NCBI RefSeq assembly: GCF_020509005.1
Contig: NC_063012.1
Span: 9,672,001-9,736,000, forward strand
Direction: 5' to 3'
Length of the DNA: 64,000 nucleotides
Source: Fulvia fulva
Lineage: Eukaryota > Ascomycota > Dothideomycetes > Mycosphaerellales > Mycosphaerellaceae
This document shows, piece by piece, positions 23,180 through 32,778 of the stretch. How positions within the stretch are numbered: the first letter of the stretch is position 1; each line of letters starts with the position of its first letter. Both the position numbers and the translations under genes were made by a program. Below the pieces are notes generated by a model. That model worked only from the letters and a program-made list of their open reading frames with translations, searched no databases and was not told the DNA's origin.

Positions 23180-25330
23180 CGACTAACTCAAAACTTAGAA
23201 CTCTTTACGCGAGCCGACTAGTACACCTAGTCCGATAACTCCGTCCTACTAGATCCCTATACTAAGTACGCTAACACGGAGCGCGCGATTCTCGACTAGC
23301 TTCTAGAAGAGGAGGAAGGTAACGAGATATAGCTCGAAATCCCCGATACTCTTAACCTTACTACGTTATTATACGAGGGCGACATTATTAAGTATAAGAA
23401 CGACGATAGGTCCTACGATAATACTCGAAAAGACTTCGCCGTTAACTTTATAGACGCCTAGGGTCGCGGTAGTACCTAGCGTATCCTACTCGAGTAGCTA
23501 CGTATACTCGACTCGACCTAGCTTTACGATTACGTTAAGAATTAACTAGAAGCTATCTTATACGCACTTCGTAAGCTCGAAGCCGATCATCGCTAAGCTA
23601 TCCTAGATAGGGCGGCGTTATATAAGGCTAACGAGCTAAACAAGAAGAAGTTTAAGGATATATATACCGAGTTATAATATACTACGAAGTATAAGTAGGA
23701 ATATAAGTAAGACCTTAAATAAGTAAACGAGGACTTAAGTAAGGCAAAGTAGGACGTGACTAAGTATAGGAAGTAGGCTAACAAATAGTATAATTATACT
23801 AAGTCTACTAAGAAGGAAGTTAGTATACTTAAGGCTAAGGTAGCCGAACTCGATAGCCTCGTACCTAATAAGACCGTACCTACTACTATAGACGTAGTAG
23901 GGCTATAATAGAAGATTTATACGCTATAGTAGGAACTCGAGGAGGCTAAGCGTAGCCGTACTACCGAGAAACTAAAGGAACGTAGTACTCGTTCCCTCTC
24001 CGAGTTACGACGCCGCCGCGGTAATAAGCCCGCCGATAAGCCTACTAATACGCCCGCCGACAAGCCTACCGATAAGCTGTCGATAAGGGGACTAAGAAGT
24101 AGCCTACCGCCCGTAAGTACCGTAAGTAGCGCCTCTACGACTTATCTAATCTAGATTTATCCGACTTATCCTCCGACTCTAATTCCGACGTCGATCTACC
24201 TCCGCGTAAGAGTAAGGATAAGAAGAAGGATAAGAAGAAGAGTAAGGAACTAGTTATTATTAAGGAGGACTACGAGATAGTAGATACTAGCGTCGACGTG
24301 GTCTACTATAATCCTACTATATCTAAGGACTTTAAGACTAGTAGCCGCGTCGATATACCGAAGCCTAAGTTCTCTAGTAAGAACTATAGTAAGGACTCCC
24401 TAAGCCTCGACGAGTAGACTATATAACTTAGTAACAAGTTCGCCGTCTCGACTTTTAAGGACGTACTATCCGCCCTCCGCTTCGTTTAAGAATATACTCC
24501 CGGATTAGTCTAGTAGATACTTCGAAACTATATTCTATAGAAAATCCTTATCGGAAAGTATATAGTTAGTAAGCCCTTTAAGTCCGTATAGAAAGCCCTT
24601 AAGTTCCTTAACCGTAACTTCGGCGACTATAATCCTAAAGGTACGGTACGTAATAATATAGACGCTCTAAAGATAGGAGAATTAGATAAGTTCTCTCTAT
24701 TCTACGCTAAGTACTAGAAGGAACGCGCTCGCCTACCGCTAGCTTTAAGCCGTAGGTAGGAAGCTCTTAAGCTAAAGAAGAAGCTTAGCTTTAAGTACCG
24801 TACCCGTCTTATAGGACTTACGGAATTCAAGATAGTCGAGGGCCTAGCTTCGTAATGCTATCGCCTAGAGAGCGAGATAGCTTAGCTCGATATCGACCTA
24901 CCTCGAAAGGTTAACGATAATAAGGACAATAAGAAGCTATCTAGCGGTAAGCCTCCGGGCGCGACGCTAGGTATAACTACGCCTACTATCGGCTAGGTAA
25001 TACCGCTAGCGATTCCTACTAATACTAGTATACCGCTTAGTCGCTTACCGTATACTAACTAGGCCTTACTTCTATAGAAGGACCGGCCTAAGTAATATAA
25101 GAACCTCGTACTACTTACCTAGGATTAGCGTACCTAGATTATTATAAGCGGTAGCTACCTACGGTACCGCGGTACTAGATACGCCTTAGGAGTAGCTAGC
25201 TATCTACTCGACCCCTACGAGCGCCCTAAGCGAAAGACCGCTAATAATAGTCTAACCGCTATAGTAGTATTACTACCGGCGGAAAACGCCTAGACTATTA
25301 TCTAAGCGTAATAGATAATAGTCCGATATA
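23180..25330 (+). pseudogene. Gypsy-B gag with coiled coil (left arm)
   Basis: The frame from about 23180 reads LELFTRADQ, then acidic LLEEEEGNE near 23300. From about 23520 to 23990 there is a long Lys/Glu/Gln-rich region (NELNKKKFKDIYTELQ, LQQELEEAKRSR) expected to form a coiled coil. A run of PADKPT-type repeats follows near 24040-24085, and one frame change occurs near 24078. A second Lys/Asp-rich linker (KSKDKKKDKKKSKE, near 24210) leads into a capsid-like domain at about 24400-24850 (FLNRNFGDYNPKGTVRNN, KFSLFYAKYQKERARLPL). A possible degraded zinc knuckle (SYLRYRGTRYAL) lies near 25150-25190. The frame change is also in the right arm, so it predates the inverted duplication. The minus-strand open frame 23593-23784 is a shadow. 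Confidence 0.75.
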
Positions 25331-25499
25331 GGAAGTATTATATTAGTATAAGTACTATTACTTACCTTACGAATACGAACACGAACATAAAAATTACGGT
25401 ATAAGAACAGTATAGGCATTTTCCTTATAAGCCCGTCCGAATACGCCCTCTATAGAAGTAGATAAAGGACCCGAAGTCTCGTATTACTTTATAGTAGAG

Positions 25500-27749
25500 G
25501 GTAGGGCAAATAGACATTATATATATACCTTTCTCGATAACGGTACTAACTCTAAACTCGTAAATACTTCCTACGCGCAGAAACACAACTTCTATTTATA
25601 TAATATTGAACCTTTTACTCTCGGACTAGGGGATAGCTCGTAAGCCCCTACTATTATTTCAAAAGTAATAAATATCGAGCTTAACCTATAGGGCTATACC
25701 GGAATCGTGAAGTGTCTAGTTACCGACACTTACTACGACATCGTATTAGGCTTAGGTTAGTACGTAAAACATAGCCCTTATAAGGACTAGAAGCGACATA
25801 GAATTATATTTAATAATACTAGCTACGGTAGCTACTCCCTTTACTAGGATATTATACTACCTATAGTCTTACCTCCTACTAAAACACTAGCAACCCCTCT
25901 ACTAGACTATAATAGCCTAAAACGACTAGACATCTCCGCTATACTAGTCTCTTAACCTATCGAAGGAGGTAGCGTAGAGCGTGTTAGGTACGGTACGAGT
26001 AAAGGCGATATTAAGTAAATTAGCCTCTACGAACTCTATAAGCTATCTCGTATAAAGGGGGCTAAAGTCTATACGATATAGATTAATCCGCGTGAGACTT
26101 ACGCTAGTAAGAGCGTAGCTAACCCCGTAACTACATAAGTATTAGGCCTATATACTATAATAGTACGAAAAGTTATAGGTAGTAAAGCTATCTTCGCCTA
26201 CGCTATATACGTCGAAGATTCCTATTACCGTATACTACGATACTACTAAGAGTACTAGGCGGAAGTGTACGCTCTAAGCGTAGTAGATTACGATGTCTTT
26301 ATAGAGAAGTTATATAGGAAGGAGAAGGAAGCCGATATAGCGAAGTTACTAGCCTACTACTAGTATAGAAAGGACCTCTTCTTAAAAGTAGAATTAAGTA
26401 AGCTACCTCCGTATCGGCTAGGCTTAGATCACGAGATCAAGGTGAAGTAGGATGCTAGACCACCTTTTAAACGCCTATATCTAATATCTAATAAAGAGTC
26501 TAAGGTAGTAAAAGCTTAGGTCGACGACTAGCTCGAGAAAGGTAATATCTAGCGTAGTAATTTACTAGCCGCTTCGCTAGTTGTTATTATACGTAAACCG
26601 GGCGGCGGTCTACGAGTATATATTAACTACCGAGCTTTAAATACTATTATAGTCAAGTCTAGGTACCCTATTCCGCTTATCTAAGACACCCTAAACCGGA
26701 TTAGTAGGAAGAAGTACTTTACTAAGCTCGACGTTATCGCCGTATTTAATTGCCTACGTATTATAGAAGGCGATAAATAGAAGACTGCCTTTATAACACG
26801 GTATAGGTAGTTCGAATGCTTAGTTATACCATTTGAATTATGTAATGCCCCTAGTACGTTCTAGTTATATATTAATGATACCCTACGAGAGTACCTCGAT
26901 AACTTTACCTCCGCGTACCTTAATAACGCTCTAATCTTTAGCGATACTCTCGAGGAGTATATCGAGTATATAGACAAGATAATAGCTAAGCTTTAGGAGG
27001 CCGGCCTCTAGCTTAATATCGATAAGTACGAGTTCTACGTCTAGGAGACTAAGTACCTAGGCCTTTTTATTAGTACTAATAGGATCAAGATAGATAAGGA
27101 AAAGATCGCTACGATTTAGGAGTAGGAGACCCCTGGTAACCTAACGGACATCTTGTTATTCCTAGGATTCTATAACTTCTATCGTAGGTTTATTCGTAAC
27201 TACTTAGGCATCGCGTATCCTATAATATAACTCACTAAGAAGGACGTAACTTAGCTATAGGATAATACCTATTAGTAAGCCTTCGACCGTATAAAGTAAG
27301 CCTTTATAGAAGATAACATCGTACTCGCGTATTTCGTAGCTAGTAGAGAAACTAAACTTAAAACGGACGTATCGGACTTCCTTACGGCTACTATTATGTC
27401 TTTAAAGGGTAATAATAGTATTTAGCGCCCGGTTATATCTATATTAAAGAAGATGTCACTATAGGAATATAACTATAACATCTATAATAAGGAGTTACTC
27501 GCTATCGTTAAGGCGTCCGAGGAGTAGAAACCGGAGCTTATGTCTAGGGATATCGACGGCGATAAGACCGACTTCGAGCACCTTACCGACGAGAGCGGTA
27601 AGCCTATCCTCGTATACTCTAATTATAAGAACCTAGAATAGTTTATAAGTACGATAGTACTAAACCGCCGGTAGGTACGCTAGTCTAAATTCTTATTATA
27701 GTTCTACTTTAAGATCGTATATATCCCTAGTAGAAGTAATATTAAGCCT
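25500..27749 (+). pseudogene. Gypsy-B pol, N-terminal part: protease, RT, RNase H (left arm)
   Basis: Protease near 25535-25800 (DNGTNSKLVNTSYAQKH; D-G-T-S altered; YDIVLGLGQYVKHSP). RT near 26400-27200: [35 protein letters not shown], then YLNN at 26916-26927 where the catalytic YLDD has lost both aspartates (GATGAC to AATAAC), and FLGFYNFYRRFIRNY near 27160. RNase H near 27360-27700 includes [30 protein letters not shown] and SNYKNLEQF. The reading ends at IPSRSNIKP, just before the conserved DALTRR stretch that resumes at 35521 on the other strand in the right-half copy. All in one frame. Confidence 0.88.
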
Positions 27750-27769
27750 ATATCCTACTATTAAGGTAG

Positions 27770-29123
27770 ATAGCTTGAAGTTCTCTTCACCCTGTTTCTT
27801 TAGCTCTAAACGCCGCGGAGGTGCCTAGCTATATTAGGCAGCTCCTAGGCAATAGTAGCCTAGGCTACGGTACGGACGGCGCCTACGGCTCTATAGGCGA
27901 AGCTCCCCTAAGACAACTAGTAGCAACTTATAGAGGACGCAAAAAGTATAGAAACTAACGATCAGCTCCTATACCGGTCTCTATAGGTAATAATCACTTA
28001 GCTACGCACGGCGCTTATACTGTCGTATCACCGAGGGCAATAAGAAATAAGGACGACGTCCTAGGCGATTAGTAAGGCCACCCGGAATTAATACCTCTAT
28101 AGCTAGGCATTGGTCGCGGCATCGATACTAGGCCCCCGCCTAACGTACGATATAGTTACGATCCGTATTATAGCAAAGGAAGACTAGGCCGAAGTTACGA
28201 AGCTATAGAACAAGGAGCTCGCCTAACGAATTAACTAACTAGGGGTAGTCGTAGTGAACTAATAGTCTAACGGTACTCTATAGATCTATACTAGCTCCAC
28301 TACTACTAGGAGGTACCTAGAGGCATAGCTATAGTAGGTATCTAAGGTTACGGTATTAGCGAAGGTCTTAAAGAAGCAATTTACGATCCTAGTCTACGAC
28401 ATGCCTAAGGAGTTCGACCTAACTAACTAAGGTCACCTACGTACTCTCTAAGAGGACAACCCGGTTACTCTTAACTCTCTAATCTAGAAGGCGACTTGGC
28501 TCTATAGGAAATGGCCAGAAGGTAAGAAGGCCTCGGCGCTAATAGTATAGCTATAAGACGCGAAAGCGGCGGATCTAGCGATAGAATAAGGCCTAATCTA
28601 GTAATATAGCCTTAAGATAGTAGAAAAGCACCCCTTACTCTTTCGTGTCCTCTAATACTTCAAATGCTAACAGTATAGACACCAAACCTATACGTGTAGA
28701 AACAAGTAGGCCTACTCGAACTATATAGGAGACTATATATCTAGAGACTATATCGGCTACGAGACGGTACGCGAACTGTCCGGGGCACTACCTATCGTAT
28801 AGTACGGAATGCCTATGGCGGAAACTAGCGAAAAACAAGGCAATCATAAACAGAACCGTCGCCCTAAGATTCTACGGCGACCGTAAGGCTAGCCTATACC
28901 GGAACTAGTTAGCGGCGGTCGGGTATAAGCGCCCTAGGGCCGAGAACAATATAAAGGATACGTAACCTAGGGCGTACGGGAGGCCACGTACTCTACTAGC
29001 TACGGCGAGGGAATCTAACTAGGCCAGGCTCCCCTTTAGTATATAGCCGATAGGCGTAGACTAGGACATATAAGGTAGTAGGACATAGGACGCTATAGAG
29101 GAAATAATTGTCGATGCCGATGA
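27770..29123 (+). pseudogene. LINE-T ORF1, gag-like RNA-binding protein (L2)
   Basis: Frame 0 is free of frameshifts from about 27751 to a TGA at 29121-29123. With Gln codons restored by inspection it is about 450 residues. The N-terminal half is Gln/Ala-rich. Middle: MPKEFDLTNQGHLRTLQED near 28400, then ATWLYRKWPEGKKASALIV near 28490, where two Trp survive. The C-terminal part has two zinc knuckles: C-x2-C-x4-H-x4-C at 28656-28697 (first Cys to Tyr, others intact) and a second, fully Tyr-converted one just after. The protein would bind the element RNA in the ribonucleoprotein. The start is uncertain because ATG codons are rare after RIP. The stop overlaps the ORF2 start as ATGA. Confidence 0.82.
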
Positions 29124-32100
29124 CTAGCCTCGACACGCTTAGTATCATCTAGTATAACGTCAACTATAGTAAGGATATAGTCTAGAACCATTTCCTACAC
29201 GAGGCGGACCCGTACGTCTATAACGTCCTAGTAATCTAGGAGCTATAGATTAACCCGTACTATAAGAGACTAACGACCTATAAGTTACTAGGCTATACGA
29301 CATACCTACGAGGCGACGGCAGACCCCGTACGTACTTCTATATTAGTAAGGACATACTAGAATCCGGCTAGGAGGTAGTATACTACGTAGACGAAGAAGG
29401 CGGCGGCGATATTACCTCCCTCTACGTAGGTAGCACCTAGATATACAACCTATATATACAACCGCTAGCCTCGAGGTCTAGCCGCGACCTTAGGGTCTAT
29501 AGACACCTAGACAGTGCGCTTAAGAGACAAGGGTGCCACATCGTAGTAGGAGACTTTAATATATACTACCCTTCCTAGGAAAGCCTTATATAGCCGTACC
29601 CTATAGCCGACGAAGTACTCGACTTGATAGCGAGCAACGCAATTGCCCTTAATACCCCGAAGGACCTAGGCACCTAGAAGAGAGGGGGACTCTAAGGCAC
29701 GATCGACCTCTCCTAGATCTTAGATAGCTACTACTATAAGGTAACCTACTATAGGATCGAATATAAACTCGAGGCGTCGTTAGACTATATACTAGTTCGG
29801 ACCTCTACTATAATATAGATATAACGTATACTAGCGAGAACCCCTAAGCTAAACTAGGGAAAGGCCTACTAGGCTAATATCTAGGCGTACCTCGATAACT
29901 CCGAGAGGCTAGTCTAGATCGCGTAGTAGCAATACATTAGTAAAGACGAGATAGACGAGGCAGTCTAAGGGTTAATAGACGAAATAAGAAACGCGACCTT
30001 ACTTTACGTTCCGCTTACCTAACTAACGACATAGTCTAAACTATACTAGACGCCGAAGTATACTACGGTAGTAAGAGAAGTAAGGAGAGCCCGCCGGGTA
30101 TAGACGAGTAGCTATAGCGAGGAGGCCTAGAACGTATATAGGGAGGCATACTAATAGAAGAAAGCTATAATACGGAGGGAGAAAGTAGTCGGCTAGAGGG
30201 CTATAGTAGAAGAAATCGCCGGCAAGCTAGCGAGGATGTAGAAGCTAGCAAAATGGGCCCGATAGGACCCTATATAGAGCCCCTCCTTCTCTATCCTAGC
30301 GCTATAATCGCCTAGTAGCCCGGTTAGCGACCCCGAGGCCAAGGCGCGTCTACTAGCTAGTAAGTTCTTTCCGCCCCTAGTCGAGGCTAATCTAAGCGAT
30401 ATAAACAGCTCTACTCCCCTAGCCCCTAGCATCGCGGTCCGATAGGAGGTGTCCGAGGGAGAAGTTACCGCTATACTTAGGAAGTTACTAGCAAAGAAAG
30501 CCCCGGGGCCGGATAGGATCCTAAACGAGCTACTAAAGAAGTATAGAGATTAACTAGCCCTAGTAGTTATAGCGATCTTTAACGCCTGCCTATAGACCGG
30601 ATACTACCCGATAGTATTTAAATAATCGACGATAGTAGTCCTACGTAAGCCGTAAAAGGAAGACTATACGTAGGTAAAGTCGTACCGCCTAATTACGCTC
30701 CTTAGTACTCTTAGGAAGGCGCTTAAGAAGCTAGTTATAACGAGACTCTCCGAGGCGGTAGAAGAATACTCCCTACTCCCGGACACCTAGATAGGTACGC
30801 GCCCGTAGCGATCGACGCTATCCGCGACAGAACTTATTACCTCTTAGGTAAAGGCTATCTAGTATAAGAATAGGGACAAGGTGGCTTCCTTACTTAGCCT
30901 AGACATATCGGGAGCCTTCGACTACGTATTATACCCGCGGCTACTATATATCCTAAGAACGAAAGGACTCCCTAAGTAGCTTATCAACTTCGTACGGTCC
31001 TACCTCTAAAACCGTAGTACGTCGATCCTAGTCGGCTAGTATAGAAGCCTATTTCAAGTAGTCTATACTAGAATCCCGTAAGTCTTAACGCTAGTACCTA
31101 TTCTGTTCCTCTTCTTTATAGCGACGCTACTCCTAGCCCTAGAATCCTAGAACACCGCTACGAGCGGCTTCGTAGACGACATAAATATCCTAGCGTAGTC
31201 TTCCTCGACTAAGGAGAGCTGTAGGCTACTAGAAGAGAAGCATAAGATCTACGAGGACTAGGCTAGGAGGCACGGGGCTCGGTTTGCCCTAGAAAAGTAC
31301 AATCTAATACACTTTACGCGCCGGCTACGGTTCTATAATATATAAGCTTCTATCTAGATATAGGGGTATACGACTAACCCGGTAAATTAGCTTAGGATCC
31401 TCGGACTATAGGTAGACCCGGCGCTACGGTAGAGGAAGCACGTATAGGCAATATTACGGAAAGCTAAACAGAATATAATATTATACTAGAGGCTCACTAC
31501 GTCTATATAGGGGGCGGACTTCCGGTAGTTACGACTTCTATATACGGCTATTATACGGCCGGTCCTTACCTATAGTAGCTAAGTGTAGTCCTTAGGCGAG
31601 AGGGCCTACCTATCGAAGGGACTCGTCGCGCCGCTAGCGAAGATCTAAAACTAATGCCTAAGGAAGGTTACCGGGGTATATAAGTCGACGCTAATAAGGA
31701 TACTTAAGTATAAGACCGCTATACCGCCGATCGACCTATATATCTAGGGACTACGGACCTCCTACTTAGGCAAGTCGGCATAGTACCTAGTATAGAAGGT
31801 TATCGCTAGTATAGTCGTAAGGGCCCGCGAATTAGTACTAGCGTATAAGGGCATTCGACCCGGAAACGAGCCGAACTACCGGGTAAGGGACGAATAGCTA
31901 GTAATACGGTAGGAAGGTAAGAAGTCGTTTATAGAGCAACTATAGAAAGAGAGGTAGAACAACTAGGTTATAGGGCATAGTGGACGCCCTTAGCTAGCGG
32001 GACAACCTAAGGAATAGTTAGCTACAAAATCCGCGGTTAAGTACCCCCCGAAGCTTATCTACTACCGCCTTACGAGGGCATCGAGTAGTATAGTAACCTA

Positions 32101-32440
32101 ACTACGAAGCGAACACATCGGCCTCTAGGGGTACCTATTATAGAGGAAGGTTCTAGGATACACGAATACTAGCTACCCCTACGGCTATCGCTCCTAGAAC
32201 GTACGGTACGTACTCCTCGTCTATCCGAGGTGGTCGCTAGGAAGGGGGGAGTGGATAGCAAAGGCGAGGAACCGGACGATTAGGGCACTTCTTAATAACG
32301 CTAAGGACCTACGCCGTATTACGAACTAGATACTAGAGAAGGGCTAGCTAGATTAGTACCGCCTAGTAGGAGTAGTATAGGAAGAGAGGACACAACGTAG
32401 CGCGACGAGACCGGCTAGGAGCGGGGGCTAACGGGGTAGT
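29114..32440 (+). pseudogene. LINE-T ORF2, endonuclease and reverse transcriptase (L2)
   Basis: ATG at 29114 (or 29120, overlapping the ORF1 stop). The APE-type endonuclease spans about 29130-29830: SIIQYNVNYSKD, VIQELQINPYYKR (catalytic Glu), GCHIVVGDFNIYYPSQE, and SLDYILVRT, where the usual His of DHI is Tyr. The RT spans about 30440-31300: KAPGPDRILNELLKK, SLLSLDISGAFDYV, a degraded IPQG-SPL motif and FVDDINILAQS at 31169, with the catalytic FVDD intact. The C-terminal domain reaches about 32440. The frame is continuous from 29114 through the RT; disruption is by in-frame stops. The minus-strand open frame 30193-30432 is an antisense shadow repeated in the mirror copy. Confidence 0.88.
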
Positions 32441-32609
32441 GACATAGACTACGTACGTTTAGAGGGAAAGCTAATCTAGATAAGGAGAAGTTAGGGGCGG
32501 GAAGGGTTTTTACCTATTCGGGTTTCCCTTTATATATAACAATAGATATATACCTATATAGGCCGGATAGGGTCCTAGAACAGGGGAATAACAAATCTAT
32601 CTATCTATT

Positions 32610-32762
32610 AATAAAGTCGATAGCTAAAGAGAGAAGTAGGTTCTAAGGTCGAGGCCTATACTTAAGGGCCGAGGTATTACGGGTCGGCTTCGGGCCGAGC
32701 GTTACGTAATCTAAGGTCACGTGCCCCTTTGCTAATCCTTTACTTACGGAGCGGCCGTAACA
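32610..32762 (-). repeat. 3' LTR of Gypsy-B, truncated
   Basis: Matches 45241-45394 base for base as far as I compared. It starts (minus strand) TGTTACGGCCGCTCC next to the polypurine tract and lacks the terminal ~40 bp beyond ATTAATA, exactly where the LINE-T L2 tail joins. Confidence 0.88.
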
Positions 32763-32778
32763 CTACCCCCCCTTAAAA
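32763..32778 (-). other. Polypurine tract of Gypsy-B
   Basis: Minus strand reads TTTTAAGGGGGGGTAG immediately before the 3' LTR start TGTTACGG. This fits the plus-strand primer and confirms element orientation. Confidence 0.75.

Larger units (their letters stand above)
22747..27749 (+). mobile_element. Gypsy-B, left-arm copy (5' LTR, gag, protease-RT-RNase H)
   Basis: 5' part of a Ty3/gypsy element in plus orientation, inserted in LINE-2 sequence (flank GCGGC before the LTR). It runs to 27749, where LINE-T L2 interrupts it after TAATATTAAGCC (27738-27749), the mirror of the L4 target site. The integrase and 3' LTR do not follow on the other side of L2; that half exists only in the spacer, on the opposite strand. 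Confidence 0.9.
18315..32609 (+). repeat. Left arm of a 14.3-kb inverted repeat
   Basis: Reverse complement of 35534-49827; matching positions sum to about 68140 throughout (for example the LTR edge at 22747 pairs with 45394). Order in this arm: LINE-T L1, Gypsy-A (-), LINE-2 (-), Gypsy-B 5' LTR-gag-pol (+), LINE-T L2. The outer end is the Copia-2 insertion point; the inner end is the LINE-T tail joined to Gypsy-B LTR sequence. Stretches in Gypsy-B and Gypsy-A that I compared were identical or differed by isolated RIP-type changes. Confidence 0.93.
27750..32609 (+). mobile_element. LINE-T copy L2 (non-LTR retrotransposon, ORF1 and ORF2)
   Basis: 4.86-kb non-LTR element with zinc-knuckle ORF1, endonuclease-RT ORF2 and a 3' tail of TCTA repeats. 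Its 5' flank is Gypsy-B pol, but its 3' flank is Gypsy-B LTR in the opposite orientation, so the expected target-site duplication is absent. The organisation (ORF1 with CCHC knuckles, APE-type endonuclease, RT) fits fungal Tad1/I-like LINEs; the clade is inferred. L2 is a mosaic: parts match L4, parts L5 and the 3' end L6. Confidence 0.9.

Noticed and set aside
23593..23784. 63-codon Tyr/Leu/Phe-rich open frame, twin at 44357-44548, as a membrane protein
   Set aside because: It is the complement of the Lys/Gln/Glu-rich coiled coil of Gypsy-B gag, which automatically yields hydrophobic codons on the other strand.
30193..30432. 79-codon open frame (MLGARGVELF...) and its twin at 37707-37946, with a shorter relative at 50762-50971, as a conserved small gene
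   Set aside because: They lie antisense to the LINE-T RT region and are repeated only because the element is. RIP removes stops on the antisense strand poorly but has no reason to keep a gene here.
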